Below, piece after piece: positions 6,413-16,426 of a stretch of DNA of 64,000 nt; position 1 is the stretch's first letter, and each line of letters starts with the position of its first letter. Source of the DNA: a bacterium (lineage in GTDB: Bacteria > UBA10199 > JAIBAG01); NCBI GenBank assembly GCA_019695305.1, contig JAIBAG010000009.1, positions 1-64,000 on the forward strand, in the 5' to 3' direction. The notes under the pieces were generated by a model. That model did no database searches. It was not told the origin of the DNA and worked only from the letters and a program-made list of their open reading frames with translations. The position numbers were made by a program, and so were the translations under genes.

Positions 6413-9400
6413 TTAATGCATTTCCACCGACACCAATTGTGATACACCCGGGGTTTGCATGGTCACACCATACATGGTGTCGGCCATTTGCATGGTGTTT
6501 TTATTGTGGGTAATCACCACAAACTGTGTACGGCTGGTCATATCACGAATAAGCTCGTTGTAGCGGTGTACGTTTGCCTCGTCCAGCGGGGCGTCAACTT
6601 CGTCCAGCAAGCAAAAGGGCGAGGGTTTAATTTGGAAAATGGAGAAAATAAGACTTACCGAAGTAAGTGCTTTTTCACCACCCGATAAGAGTGAAATAGA
6701 TTGAAGCTTTTTGCCCGGGGGCTGAGCCACAATTTCCACACCGGTTTCCAAAATATTGTTTTCGTCGGTTAAAAGCAGTTCGGCACGTCCACCACGGAAT
6801 AATTTGGGAAACAAAACTTTGAAACGTTCGTTTACCATGTTGAAGGTGGTAAAGAACCGGTCTTTGGTGGTGCGGTTAATTTTTTGAATCACACGTTCCA
6901 ACGCTTCCAGCGAGGTGTTTAGATCGTCGCGTTGTTTACTTAAAAATTCAAAACGGGTTTTAATCTCTTCAAATTCTTCAAGAGCTGCCGTGTTTACTTC
7001 ACCCAAGCGCGCAAGCTTGTCTTTTAATTCGGCCACCAACGCCTTGGCTTCTTCCACATTAAGCTCGGTATCGTAATGCACATCGCATACTTCCGACAAA
7101 CTGAGCATGTGGCGTTCTAAACACTGCTCCACCAAATTTTTTGTTAAGTTGCGCACGTCGGCCAATTTTAAGGTTACTTCATTTAATTGCTGGCTTGCTT
7201 CTTCATGTTCTTTACGACGTTCGCGTATAAACAATTCGCGATCTCTAATTTTATTACCAATGCCTTCAAAAGCTTCACGCTCCTGCGATAATTGAGATTC
7301 TAAATCGGCATGCTTGGTTAGTTTTTTATCGAGCACTTTGTCTAAATGAGCCTGCTCACTGGCCAATAATTTTGTTTTAGAGTCTAAAAAGCTTAAGCGT
7401 TCTTCGTAAGTAATTTTTTCAATACCAATTCTAAATTGTTCATCGCTTAAACGGTTAATTTCCGATGACAGATGTGTGTTGCGCTCACCAGCCTGGGCTA
7501 GCTCCACTTTTAAACGGGTTAAGTTGTCATTTTTAGTATCAAACGATTCTTTTAAAACTTCCAAGCGTCCACGACTATTTTGTAGTATATCGGTTAAACC
7601 CAGTTTTTCTTCAGCCAAGCTGTCGCGTTCAATATTTAAATTTTGTAGTTCGGGTTCAATAGCATCTACCGATATTTTTTCGTTTTCAATTTGCTTTAAC
7701 AACACCTGTTGCTGATCCGACAATTTTTCCATTTCCTTGCGGCAATGATCTAAATCTTTTACTTGCGTGGCGAGTTTTATTTCTTCTTCTACCGAGGTAC
7801 TTTTTACTTCTTCTAAGGTAGACGTTAAGGTTTCTACTTTTTGAGTAAGCGAGTACAGCGTATCTTCGTTTTGCGACACTTCAAAACTTAAGTGCTCGGT
7901 AATAGAAAGAAGTTCTTTAATTTCACGTTTTTTCTCAAGCAAGGCTTTAGAGGTAGAAGCCAAAGTACCGCCGGTAATAATGCCGCTTTTATCCACTACG
8001 GCACCATCCATGGTAACAAGAGTTTTATCTTGGTAACCACCTTCCCACAAACCTAAAGCACGCTGAAGCGTATCAACCACAACAGCATCGCCAAATAAAT
8101 AATCGCCCAATTTATCGTAACCGTTTTTAAAATTAACAAATTGCTTTAACGGCCCCACCACACCTTCTTGATGGGCATAGTCGCCAATATGGGATCCACT
8201 AAAGGAGGACGATTCGATGGGGACAAACGAACTGCGACCCGATCCGGAAGTTTGCAAATAATCGATAGCCGAAACACCCTGAGCCTGCGATTTAACCACC
8301 ACGTATTGAAGTTTTTCGCCCAATACAGCCGAAACTGCACTTTCGTAAACAGGATCGGTTTCAATACCATCGGCAATGGTTCCTAAAATACCATCGGCGC
8401 TAATTTCTTCTTTTTTAAGCAACACCGAACGCGGGCCTTCTTGGTAGCCTTCAAAAGTTTTTTCAAGTTCTTCCAAAGATTTTAAACGTGAACGTTTTAA
8501 CGTAAGATCATCTTTTAAATTTTTAAGTTCAGCTTGTTTTGAAACAAGAAGCTGTTTTTGCGTATGCAAATCAAGAGCCAGCTCGTCTGTTTTAGAAGTA
8601 AGGTTAAGTTTTAATTGTTTTAAATTATTGAGCGATTCATTGGCATCGCGGTACACATGACTTAAACCCTGATAATTCTTTTTTAATCCTTCTAACTCCA
8701 TTTCCTGGCGACTCATGCGAGTTAAGAGATCTTCGCGTTTATTTTTTAAATTTTCTTCAATGGTATTAATTTGCGTAATACGCGAATCAATTTGATGCGA
8801 GCGACTTTTAGCATGCTCAAAAGATTCGGTAAGTTCCATCATTTGTAATTCTAAATTATCAACTTCTTGCTGCAACATTTCGGTTTCTTCACGCAAACTT
8901 TCTTCGTCGCAATCGGCCAAAAGTTTTTGTTCGTTAATTTGCTCTACGCCATTGCCCATACCGCTCATTTCGGCCGAAAGTTCGTAAACATGCTTTTTAA
9001 TATCGTCCATTTCACGCGTAATTTGCGTAGTGAGCTGGCGTTTATGAAGCAGAGTGTTTTCGGCCAAGCGAATAATATTGGTGGTTTCAAAAAAATCGTT
9101 TTGGATGCGGTTAACGGCGCGTTCTTTTTCAAGCTGGATAAGCTTTAATTCTTCTAATGCGTTTTCTTCTTCTAAAATTAAAGTGCGAGTCTGATTTTCT
9201 TTTTCGTCAGCTTCGCGCAGCACTTTTTCAAGTGAATGTTGTTCAGTCTGGTTATTCTTGAACAGATAAGAAGCAAGCTTCAAATCCCAGGTTGTAAATT
9301 CGGTTTTTACTTCGCGATATTTTTCGGCTTTTTTAGCCTGGCGATCCAGGCTTTTCATCTGACGATCAAGTTCGGTAATAATGTCGGTTAAACGCAAAAT

Positions 9401-9970
9401 ATTTTGCTGGGTTGCTTCCATCTTGCGCAGCGCTGCTTCTTTGCGGGCTTTAAAACGCGAAATGCCAGCAACTTCTTCAATATAAAAACGGCGTTCTTCG
9501 GGTTTGGCTGTAATCACTTGAGCCACACGGCCTTGTTCAATAACGGAGTAAGCGCGTTTACCAATACCGGTTCCTAAAAAGAGTTCGGTAATATCCTTTA
9601 AGCGACAGGGAACTTTGTTGAGAAAATATTCTGATTCGCCGCTGCGATATAAACGGCGGCATACGGAGATTTCGGATTGGCCCAAATATTCAACGGGTGT
9701 GACGCCGCCATCGGTAGAAAAAGTAAGTTCCACATGCGCCATCGATTGAGGCGCGTGACCATCGGAACCGGCAAAAATAACATCTTCCATGTTTTTGCCG
9801 CGCAAGTGCTTGGCGCTTTGTTCGCCCATCACCCAACGAATGGCATCCACAATATTAGATTTGCCACAACCGTTTGGTCCAACCACGGCCGTGATGTCTT
9901 TTTCAAAAGTCACCACGGTTTTTTCCATGAAGGATTTAAAACCAATAATTTCAAGACGCTTTAGCTTCAT
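6413..9970 (-). CDS. smc: Chromosome segregation protein SMC
   Basis: 1185 residues, full length. SMC dimers with ScpA/ScpB load on and compact the chromosome. The N-terminal ATPase half has FKSF and Walker A GPNGCGKSN at 31-39. The coiled coil of roughly residues 170-500 is followed by a hinge (about 505-680) with GILGTIADGI, LQYVVVKSQAQG and GITGGTL-type glycines. A returning coiled coil leads to the C-terminal head with the ABC signature LSGGEKALT and Walker B PFCLLDEVDAPLD. The start ATG at 9970 has no obvious Shine-Dalgarno. The 239-base region upstream holds a perfect pair of DnaA boxes. Confidence 0.98.
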   Translation of the reverse strand: MKLKRLEIIGFKSFMEKTVVTFEKDITAVVGPNGCGKSNIVDAIRWVMGEQSAKHLRGKNMEDVIFAGSDGHAPQSMAHVELTFSTDGGVTPVEYLGQSEISVCRRLYRSGESEYFLNKVPCRLKDITELFLGTGIGKRAYSVIEQGRVAQVITAKPEERRFYIEEVAGISRFKARKEAALRKMEATQQNILRLTDIITELDRQMKSLDRQAKKAEKYREVKTEFTTWDLKLASYLFKNNQTEQHSLEKVLREADEKENQTRTLILEEENALEELKLIQLEKERAVNRIQNDFFETTNIIRLAENTLLHKRQLTTQITREMDDIKKHVYELSAEMSGMGNGVEQINEQKLLADCDEESLREETEMLQQEVDNLELQMMELTESFEHAKSRSHQIDSRITQINTIEENLKNKREDLLTRMSRQEMELEGLKKNYQGLSHVYRDANESLNNLKQLKLNLTSKTDELALDLHTQKQLLVSKQAELKNLKDDLTLKRSRLKSLEELEKTFEGYQEGPRSVLLKKEEISADGILGTIADGIETDPVYESAVSAVLGEKLQYVVVKSQAQGVSAIDYLQTSGSGRSSFVPIESSSFSGSHIGDYAHQEGVVGPLKQFVNFKNGYDKLGDYLFGDAVVVDTLQRALGLWEGGYQDKTLVTMDGAVVDKSGIITGGTLASTSKALLEKKREIKELLSITEHLSFEVSQNEDTLYSLTQKVETLTSTLEEVKSTSVEEEIKLATQVKDLDHCRKEMEKLSDQQQVLLKQIENEKISVDAIEPELQNLNIERDSLAEEKLGLTDILQNSRGRLEVLKESFDTKNDNLTRLKVELAQAGERNTHLSSEINRLSDEQFRIGIEKITYEERLSFLDSKTKLLASEQAHLDKVLDKKLTKHADLESQLSQEREAFEGIGNKIRDRELFIRERRKEHEEASQQLNEVTLKLADVRNLTKNLVEQCLERHMLSLSEVCDVHYDTELNVEEAKALVAELKDKLARLGEVNTAALEEFEEIKTRFEFLSKQRDDLNTSLEALERVIQKINRTTKDRFFTTFNMVNERFKVLFPKLFRGGRAELLLTDENNILETGVEIVAQPPGKKLQSISLLSGGEKALTSVSLIFSIFQIKPSPFCLLDEVDAPLDEANVHRYNELIRDMTSRTQFVVITHNKNTMQMADTMYGVTMQTPGVSQLVSVEMH

Positions 9971-10140
9971 TAATAATATGCTTGGATGGAGTTTTCCCTC
10001 TTAAATAAGACTAAACTTTGACGTGACCGTAGCACATGCTAGTTTTTTTTGTAAAGGTGATTGTGTGCCTCTGATTAAAATATTTTAAACACGTCTAAAC
10101 CCTTAATATAACATACTATTTTAGGCGCATTTTGGACCAA

Positions 10141-10162
10141 CTTATCCACAGCTGTGGATAAG
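10141..10162. promoter_or_regulatory. Two perfect DnaA boxes in inverted orientation
   Basis: The 22 bases at 10141-10162 are a perfect palindrome: TTATCCACA at 10142-10150 and TGTGGATAA at 10153-10161, separated by 2 bases. Both match the strict DnaA-box consensus. The pair lies between the stop of the large amidase-domain gene (10210) and the start of smc (9970), so it could control smc transcription. It could also be a DnaA titration site. Two boxes with no dnaA/dnaN neighbours and no visible AT-rich 13-mer array are not enough to call an origin. Confidence 0.6.
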
Positions 10163-10209
10163 TCTGTGAATATAAATGTAAGGTAGTGTATGGTCATTCG
10201 CTTCTGAAA

Positions 10210-13200
10210 TTATTTAGCGCTTACAGCTTGAGACGTACTGGGTACATTGGCTCCCCACAGAAAAGAGCCAGGGGAATAAGACAGAACACTTTGTTCACCG
10301 GCTTTTTGCAGTTGATCAAAAGTATAAACATCGTTGGGTTTTCCAAAAACAAGTACACCCTGGCCAATAGTATTGGGCTCTGAAGCTTCTACTCGCCCTG
10401 CCCATCCCCGCATAGAATCAAACACCATGGTTTCGTAATCGTGGCGATCTAACAGAGCCCCTACTTCGGAATGATCTACCAAATGCGTGCGACGCGGCGA
10501 GACTCCTACCAAATCGAGGTACGGTTCGCGGTCCATAAGCATGGCTGTGGGCACACGTTGAGGTTGAGCCCGTAATAACACCGTGCCCTCGCCCAAAATT
10601 TCATCAATGAGAGCATTGTTAGTAGCATCTTGCTGCATCACGCGCGGATAATAGGCATATTCTTCTTGTGCTTTACGAAGGCGCACTTCCAAATTTTCGT
10701 CCAAGCGAATTCCCACACGCGGCGGCTCTAACATATTGCGCACTCCTGTTTGTACCGGCTGCGGTACCCATTCGGGAATCCAGCTACCAGCATTTTGCGT
10801 TGGATTCATGAGTGTCCACAATACTTGCGAACGCGTTTTGGGACCGTAGATGGAACCTTGAAAGTCGCCGATGATGGCACTGTGTAAATCATCGGATAGT
10901 TCCACCACCTCAAAGCCCTGTGCGCGTAAGGCGTCTACACGGGCATAAAGAGCATCACGTACTGCAGGTTCTTGCATCTCAAAATCTTTTTTCACATAGG
11001 CTATACGCGGAACATACGGAGTAAGCGTTGGTGCTGGAACACTTGACGTGGCGCTAATACCCTGAGCCACTCTAAAAGCGGTTTCGGCATCTTGCGCCAT
11101 CATGCCAATATGATCGTCGGTAAGTGAATAATGCACCACACCCTGGCGCGGAATACCATCTACCGGTGGAATATAAGAACCCACACCCGATACAAGTGAT
11201 GCGGGCGCGTGAATAGACCCGCCTGTATCCGAACCTGAAGCCACCTTGATGGGACTAGTAGAAGATTTTACCAAATAGACTGTAGGTGATGACGATCCTC
11301 CAATATCGGTACCGCGATAAATAACACCATCAATTTCTACCACCTGCTCGGAGGCAGGCGACGGGTTAGGAATATAACGTCCACGCACATCTTTAGCCGT
11401 TCCGCCATTACCGGCTGTAACCGCGCCAATAGGAACTTCTATGGCACCCAACTCACCCACACGGCGTGAAAAGAAACTCACTTCGTCGCTGGCTAATCCT
11501 GGTCCCATCGACCCCATGGTAGTGTAGCCTGCAAATCCATCTTTGGGCACACTCGTTACCACTAAATCTTTACTGCCAACAAGTAAGCCAGTAATTGTTT
11601 CTTTTTGTCCACCCACTTCAAAATAAACCGGACGCCCGCTGTCCCACAAGCTATCCGCCTCACGAGCCACGCTTCTATAATGAGTTACATCGGCTTGGGT
11701 ATTACGTGTGTAGATAGAGTTATTGGCAAAATCGGGATCACGCAGCATGACATCAATCTGTGTTTCACAACGCATTAACCGTTGCCCGTTAATCCCGTTT
11801 TGCGGATTAAAAGCCCAAATCAAATCGTCGGTAGTAAATTGGCGATTGATAAAATCGAGTGCCACATTAGGTTCGCTTGCTAATAATTCTTCAAAATTGC
11901 GATACCCATTCCGTTCCAAATAAGTCTTCATCTGCTGAGCCGCTGATGTATTGGGAATACGGGTAATAGGGGTTGTGAGTTTATTAGGTTCTTTTTTACC
12001 ACCCGTAATTGTATCCACAGTATCCAGTTCACCGCTGTCTAATTTAGCACGTGCTTCGGCATGCATGGTATCGTTGGCATCTAAAGTTCTTTCAAGTCCT
12101 GCGCGATGATTGGCACGTGTGGGTAAATAACGTTCGGCATCCAACGCAGCCACGGTGCGCGCGTGTGTTGATGCATCTTCGGGAAGAACAGGATGTTCCT
12201 CAGGCAATGTTCCTATTGCACGCCTGGCACGCTCAACAGCCAAACTTTCTTCGCCTGCTGCATGGCGTGTTGCATCGGCCAAAATTTGTTCGGCTGTAAA
12301 ATCACCGTTAACGGCAGGATTTGAACCTGTTTGCGACATCATGCTGCGATTAGCCGCATTTTTCATGAGTAAAGGTTCTAGGTGAGCTAGACTTAACAAG
12401 CTTACGGTTGCTGCAGAAAAAAGCATTTGTCCCACACTCACTTGCGAATCCTCATCAGTAGCAGCCGAATAAAGATACGATCCTAAGCGTGTAAGTTCGA
12501 TGGGTAAAAGTGTTTTGGATAAAGGATCCCACACGCGCGCCAAACCGGCGTGCATGGTCGACAAATTGCCGGCAAAGCGAGGATGGGACGCCATTTCTGC
12601 AGCATAATGGGTTGAAGACATAAAGCGACGTACGGCATCAGCATCTTTAAGAGCTTGCCCCATAGCAGCAGTCCCCATACCGCTTGATTGGTACATCGAC
12701 AAACTGTTACCAAAAGTTCTGGCTCCTTGCGCCCAGGCACTTACACCAAAAGCAGTGCCCACGGCACCTACAGCCCACCCACCCACATTAAGAGTATCAT
12801 CTAGGGGTGTATGCTCCGAATTTGCGGGATAATCTTGCGTAGCGAGCCTTTCGGCAGATTCCAGAGCAGCTGGTGCCGACCGCACCGTTAAATAGGCACC
12901 GGCGGCTGTAATGGTAGCTGCTCCTGCCGCAGAAAAAGCAATAGTAGAAGCCGTAGCGCCAACACCTGCTACAAAAGCTCCCGCTCCCACTAAACCAGCA
13001 CCCACCAAAGCAGCGCCGGCAACAGGTGCCAGCAACGCAGCCCCTGCTACAAGAGCCCCACCAACTACAATAGTAGTGGCGGCCACATCTACATAATCCC
13101 AAAAACCCCATTCTTCTTCAGCGGCCGCAATTGTGCCAGAAGCTTCCGCCGGCTCATGGGGTGGTACATAGGGTTCAATAGGTTCATCCACCACAGGTTC

Positions 13201-13359
13201 GTACGCCGGTCTTAATACCGGAGGCACATATTCATCTTCTATAGTAGAACAGGTTGGAGGCGGCAGACACTCATCCTCATCCATCATCGACATGCCATAT
13301 GCGTCTTCTAGAAAAGAAGTATCGTAGGCAACAGAATCTATGTAGTCCCCAGCGCCCAT
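10210..13359 (-). CDS. Large protein with C-terminal amidase-signature domain and hydrophobic N-terminal region
   Basis: 1049 residues. Residues 20-75 are acidic and Pro-rich. Residues 93-160 are a long Gly/Ala-rich hydrophobic stretch, enough for two or three membrane passes. Residues 160-460 match no recognised family. From about 575 the chain follows the amidase-signature fold of GatA and FAAH. Lys597 is in VGSKD, Ser689 in DIGGSSS, and the nucleophile Ser715 in GSDTGGSIHAPAS. These are the Lys/cis-Ser/Ser triad, with 26 residues between the serines against 24 in GatA. Further GatA-like segments follow (HIGMMAQDAETAFRVAQG; AVRDALYARVDALRAQGFEVVEL). The gene looks richer in G+C than the pel genes. 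The family hydrolyses amides; substrate and location here are unknown. It is not an ordinary gatA because it lacks gatB/gatC neighbours and is twice the length. Confidence 0.75.
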   Translation of the reverse strand: MGAGDYIDSVAYDTSFLEDAYGMSMMDEDECLPPPTCSTIEDEYVPPVLRPAYEPVVDEPIEPYVPPHEPAEASGTIAAAEEEWGFWDYVDVAATTIVVGGALVAGAALLAPVAGAALVGAGLVGAGAFVAGVGATASTIAFSAAGAATITAAGAYLTVRSAPAALESAERLATQDYPANSEHTPLDDTLNVGGWAVGAVGTAFGVSAWAQGARTFGNSLSMYQSSGMGTAAMGQALKDADAVRRFMSSTHYAAEMASHPRFAGNLSTMHAGLARVWDPLSKTLLPIELTRLGSYLYSAATDEDSQVSVGQMLFSAATVSLLSLAHLEPLLMKNAANRSMMSQTGSNPAVNGDFTAEQILADATRHAAGEESLAVERARRAIGTLPEEHPVLPEDASTHARTVAALDAERYLPTRANHRAGLERTLDANDTMHAEARAKLDSGELDTVDTITGGKKEPNKLTTPITRIPNTSAAQQMKTYLERNGYRNFEELLASEPNVALDFINRQFTTDDLIWAFNPQNGINGQRLMRCETQIDVMLRDPDFANNSIYTRNTQADVTHYRSVAREADSLWDSGRPVYFEVGGQKETITGLLVGSKDLVVTSVPKDGFAGYTTMGSMGPGLASDEVSFFSRRVGELGAIEVPIGAVTAGNGGTAKDVRGRYIPNPSPASEQVVEIDGVIYRGTDIGGSSSPTVYLVKSSTSPIKVASGSDTGGSIHAPASLVSGVGSYIPPVDGIPRQGVVHYSLTDDHIGMMAQDAETAFRVAQGISATSSVPAPTLTPYVPRIAYVKKDFEMQEPAVRDALYARVDALRAQGFEVVELSDDLHSAIIGDFQGSIYGPKTRSQVLWTLMNPTQNAGSWIPEWVPQPVQTGVRNMLEPPRVGIRLDENLEVRLRKAQEEYAYYPRVMQQDATNNALIDEILGEGTVLLRAQPQRVPTAMLMDREPYLDLVGVSPRRTHLVDHSEVGALLDRHDYETMVFDSMRGWAGRVEASEPNTIGQGVLVFGKPNDVYTFDQLQKAGEQSVLSYSPGSFLWGANVPSTSQAVSAK

Positions 13360-13514
13360 CTCGTTCCTTAATAAAAGAAGCCATCGTTCTGATGTCTTCT
13401 CTAGTGGAAAGCCTGAGCAAATATGATGCCATGCGTCATTAGCTAAGTAAGCACCTGAATTTTATTGCTTTTTATAAGTAATTGCTCAATTAGAAAACGC
13501 CTCAAAACCGTGCA

Positions 13515-13533
13515 ATGCCCTAAAATAGGGCAT
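13515..13533. repeat. Perfect 8-base stem hairpin in a divergent intergenic region
   Basis: ATGCCCTA (13515-13522) and TAGGGCAT (13526-13533) are perfectly complementary around a 3-base loop. The hairpin lies in the 246-base gap between the divergent amidase-domain gene and the small exported protein. It has no T-run, so an operator or mRNA leader structure is more likely than a terminator. An 8-base palindrome TAGGCCTA follows about 10 bases later. The rest of this gap is A+T-rich and showed no further clear structure. Confidence 0.4.
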
Positions 13534-13605
13534 GAGCGGGCTATAGGCCTACAAATTAAGCAAAATTAAGTTGATTAAAAACCAAAACGCCTGCACAACC
13601 AAAAA

Positions 13606-14148
13606 ATGAACAAAATAACTTTCCTATTTATTGTTGCTTTCTCTTTTATCACTCTTTCTTTTGCCCACGCTCAAAGCTTGCCCGCACCCTGTAACGGCAT
13701 TCAAGCTGGAACTGGACTACAAATGGCCGGGTGGGATGTTTTAAAAGCAGCTCAACTGTTCTGTGCTTCACATCCTCAAGGGAATTGGAGTGGAATGACA
13801 CTGTTTGCTCACGAAGAACCCCGTAAAATTAAAAAAGGAAAAGGGAAGCAAGCTTTTGGCTGGTCTACCAAGAATAGACAGGCTCATATTAGCCTGGTCG
13901 GCAACAAAGTAAGCCAAATTGAAATTCTCCATCATGAAATTATGGGACATTTAATTCCCAACGCCTGGGAACATGATGATAAATTTAGAAGAAATCGGAT
14001 GCAATCGGCCGTTGATTTAGGCTGGCTTACTAAAGAAGAAATGAACCGTGCCTTAAGCCAAGATCTTAAAGAACGAGTATATCAGCAATGGATGTACCCA
14101 CGTATTAGAGAGTGGATGATGAAAAATAATATTGCGCAAAACGATTAA
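13606..14148 (+). CDS. Small exported protein with zincin-like HHEIMGH motif
   Basis: 180 residues. A Sec signal peptide is obvious (hydrophobic to about residue 20, cut after AHA or AQS). The mature protein has only two Cys (C29, C53), which may pair. The segment ILHHEIMGH (residues 107-115) resembles the metal-binding helix of zinc metallopeptidases but has HExxGH spacing rather than strict HExxH. His123 in AWEHDD could serve as a third ligand. The chain is strongly basic around residues 72-82. No family was recognised, and peptidase function is an inference from one motif. It is a single gene, convergent with fumarase (8 bases between stops). Confidence 0.6.
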   Translation: MNKITFLFIVAFSFITLSFAHAQSLPAPCNGIQAGTGLQMAGWDVLKAAQLFCASHPQGNWSGMTLFAHEEPRKIKKGKGKQAFGWSTKNRQAHISLVGNKVSQIEILHHEIMGHLIPNAWEHDDKFRRNRMQSAVDLGWLTKEEMNRALSQDLKERVYQQWMYPRIREWMMKNNIAQND

Positions 14149-14155
14149 TAATTTT

Positions 14156-15778
14156 TTAAACCTTAAAATGACTGTTATCGCATTCAAAAAAATCGTTTCC
14201 TTTATCGTCGGTAATAATAAAGGCCGGAAAGTTTTTAACTTCAATTTTACGCACAGCCTCCATGCCCAATTCGGGAAAATCAACCACATCCACACTTAAA
14301 ATATTTTCTTTAGCTAAAATAGCAGCCGGCCCACCAATAGAACCCAGATAAAATCCGCCATATTTTTTACAAGCATCCTTCACAACAGAAGTGCGATTCC
14401 CTTTAGCCAGCATAATCATACTACCGCCATGTTGCATAAAAAGATCAACGTATGGGTCCATACGCTGCGCTGTAGTGGGGCCAAAACTGCCGCTGGGCAT
14501 GCCTTCGGGTGTTTTAGCGGGCCCTGCATAATAAACAGGATATTTTTTAAAATATTCCGGCATAGACTTACCCTCGTCTAGCAACTTTTTAATTTGGGCA
14601 TGGGCAATATCACGCGCCACAATGAGTGTTCCATTTAAAATGAGACGCGTTTTAATAGGATATTGCGATAACTCGGCCAGAACGTCTTTCATGGGACGAT
14701 TAAGATTAATGACCACCGGTTTTTCCAAAGTGGGTGGGGTTTTTGGTAAATATTTTTCGGGATTTCGTTCCAGCTTTTCCAAATAAATACCTTTGGGTGT
14801 AATTTTAGCTTTAATATTTCTATCAGCCGAACAGCTCACACCAATTCCTACAGGGCAACTAGCCGCATGACGCGGCAAACGAATAACACGCACATCATGC
14901 ACAAAATATTTACCGCCAAATTGCGCGCCTATGCCGCTTTCATTAGCTATAACATGTGCTTTCTTTTCCCATTCCAAATCGCGATAAGCCTGCCCTCCCG
15001 CATTCCCCTCTGTGGGCAAATAATCGAGCTCGCCGGCACTGGCTTGCTTCACCACCTTTAAATTGGCCTCGGCCGAAGTGCCACCAATAACAATAGCCAA
15101 ATGGTAAGGTGGACAGGCAGCCGTGCCCAGTTTTTTAATTTCGTCGCGCAAAAACTGCGTAAGACTTTCTTCATTTAAAAGTGATTTATTTTTCTGAAAT
15201 AAATACGATTTATTGGCCGACCCACCACCTTTGGCCAAAAACACAAAATGATATTCGTTGCCAGGCACCGAATAAATATCAATTTGCGCCGGCAAATTGG
15301 TGCCGGTATTTTTTTCGCTAAACATGCTTAAGGGTGCCAGTTGCGAATAGCGTAAATTTTCACTCTGATATGTTTTACAAATTCCTTTTGATAAAGCTTC
15401 ACAATCATCCACATCGGTCCATACGTTCTGTCCTTTTTTAGCCATGATGATGGCTGTTCCTGTATCCTGGCAGGTAGGCAATTGCCCCTTAGAAGCCACA
15501 ACCGAATTTTGCAAGAGCGTATGCGCCACAAAACGGTCGTTATCGCTAGCTTCGGGGTCTTTTAAAATTTTAGATAATTTTTCGAGATGAGCCGGACGTA
15601 AAAAAAACGAAACATCCTTTAAAGCTTCGGCAGCCAGTAACTCGAGTCCCTTGGGATCGATTTTAAGAATGGTTTTATCCTTTACCTTTACCGTTTTAAT
15701 ATAATCTTTGGTAATAAGACGATAAGCGGTTGGATCCTTTTTAATGGGGAAGGGTTTTTGATATTTAAACATATTCAC
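14156..15778 (-). CDS. fumA: Fumarate hydratase, class I (iron-sulfur, homodimeric type)
   Basis: 540 residues, the length of FumA/FumB-type one-chain class I fumarases. It interconverts fumarate and malate in the TCA cycle with a [4Fe-4S] cluster. Family features are [18 protein letters not shown] (first cluster Cys), the middle [18 protein letters not shown] with a second Cys, and the C-terminal beta domain with [24 protein letters not shown] and [15 protein letters not shown]. Alpha and beta domains are fused in one chain. A related tartrate dehydratase cannot be excluded by motif alone, but the fused architecture and length favour fumarase. It stands alone, with no TCA neighbours. Confidence 0.93.
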   Translation of the reverse strand: MNMFKYQKPFPIKKDPTAYRLITKDYIKTVKVKDKTILKIDPKGLELLAAEALKDVSFFLRPAHLEKLSKILKDPEASDNDRFVAHTLLQNSVVASKGQLPTCQDTGTAIIMAKKGQNVWTDVDDCEALSKGICKTYQSENLRYSQLAPLSMFSEKNTGTNLPAQIDIYSVPGNEYHFVFLAKGGGSANKSYLFQKNKSLLNEESLTQFLRDEIKKLGTAACPPYHLAIVIGGTSAEANLKVVKQASAGELDYLPTEGNAGGQAYRDLEWEKKAHVIANESGIGAQFGGKYFVHDVRVIRLPRHAASCPVGIGVSCSADRNIKAKITPKGIYLEKLERNPEKYLPKTPPTLEKPVVINLNRPMKDVLAELSQYPIKTRLILNGTLIVARDIAHAQIKKLLDEGKSMPEYFKKYPVYYAGPAKTPEGMPSGSFGPTTAQRMDPYVDLFMQHGGSMIMLAKGNRTSVVKDACKKYGGFYLGSIGGPAAILAKENILSVDVVDFPELGMEAVRKIEVKNFPAFIITDDKGNDFFECDNSHFKV

Positions 15779-15815
15779 CTCTTAACATTTTGCTCTAAGA
15801 AGTGAAGAAAAAAGC

Positions 15816-16415
15816 TTAAAACCTCATCTGCACCCCGCCCTGAATAGTTTTACCATCATACGAAACAGTAGGTTCTATACGTTTAGCCGGGCTTTTAAGA
15901 TTTTTATTATGTTTGTGTACCAAAAGAGGTGTCATCACGGCATCCACCAAAAAAGCACTGGCAACAAAAGTAACGCCAAAACCAAGGGCAATGCCTTTAA
16001 ACCCAAAATCATCGTCACCGTCAATTTTAAGCCCGGCAATTAAAAGAGGAACACCAACAGCCTGTTGAAAAATAAGCAACCCTCCCCATACAGGATGACC
16101 CGTGTAAATAAGACCATCCCCACCAATGGGCGACAAAGCCAAACCCCAACCTATACCTGTACTTAAGGGTTTAAAGGTATCGGTACGACTATCGTATTGT
16201 TTTTCGTAATAAGGAGCAGTGTCGTTAGGGTTTTGAGCAGGTATTATTTCAACGGGCGGATTTGTTACTACCGAAGATTCGGATTGGGTTACCGAGGGCG
16301 CTTCTTCTTGCTTTTTATCCTGACGCGATCTGTTTCGTAACGAAGGATAATCACCGGCAATTGCAACAGTAGCTTGTAAGAAAACTAAACCAAACAATAC
16401 AATTTGCTTCATCAT
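15816..16415 (-). CDS. Exported or membrane protein of unknown function
   Basis: About 200 residues from the double ATG at 16415/16412. A signal peptide (MMKQIVLFGLVFLQATVAIAG) is followed by a Lys/Gln/Ser-rich low-complexity linker to about residue 70. Two or three hydrophobic Gly-rich segments follow (around GWGLALSPIGGDGLIYTG, WGGLLIFQQAVGVPLLIAG and IALGFGVTFVASAFLVDAVM). The last residues, GVQMRF, end in Phe, which would suit an outer-membrane protein, though the middle looks helical. AAGGTGGTG just before the ATG is a good ribosome site, so the TTG at 16436 is rejected as the start. No family was recognised. Confidence 0.65.
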   Translation of the reverse strand: MMKQIVLFGLVFLQATVAIAGDYPSLRNRSRQDKKQEEAPSVTQSESSVVTNPPVEIIPAQNPNDTAPYYEKQYDSRTDTFKPLSTGIGWGLALSPIGGDGLIYTGHPVWGGLLIFQQAVGVPLLIAGLKIDGDDDFGFKGIALGFGVTFVASAFLVDAVMTPLLVHKHNKNLKSPAKRIEPTVSYDGKTIQGGVQMRF

Positions 16416-16426
16416 CACCACCTTGG

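Noticed and set aside
10141-10162. Replication origin
   Set aside because: Only two boxes, no dnaA or dnaN neighbour, and no AT-rich unwinding repeats.
12797-13111. Frames antisense or offset in the Gly/Ala-rich region of the amidase gene
   Set aside because: They are Cys/Gly- or Ala/Pro-rich shadows of a repetitive coding stretch with no ribosome site.
10210-13359. GatA subunit of the tRNA amidotransferase
   Set aside because: Length is double, N-terminal half is unrelated, and no gatB/gatC is nearby.
10210-13359. Polymorphic toxin with immunity gene
   Set aside because: The hydrophobic N-terminus and enzymatic C-terminus are suggestive, but no immunity-like small gene or secretion marker lies beside it.
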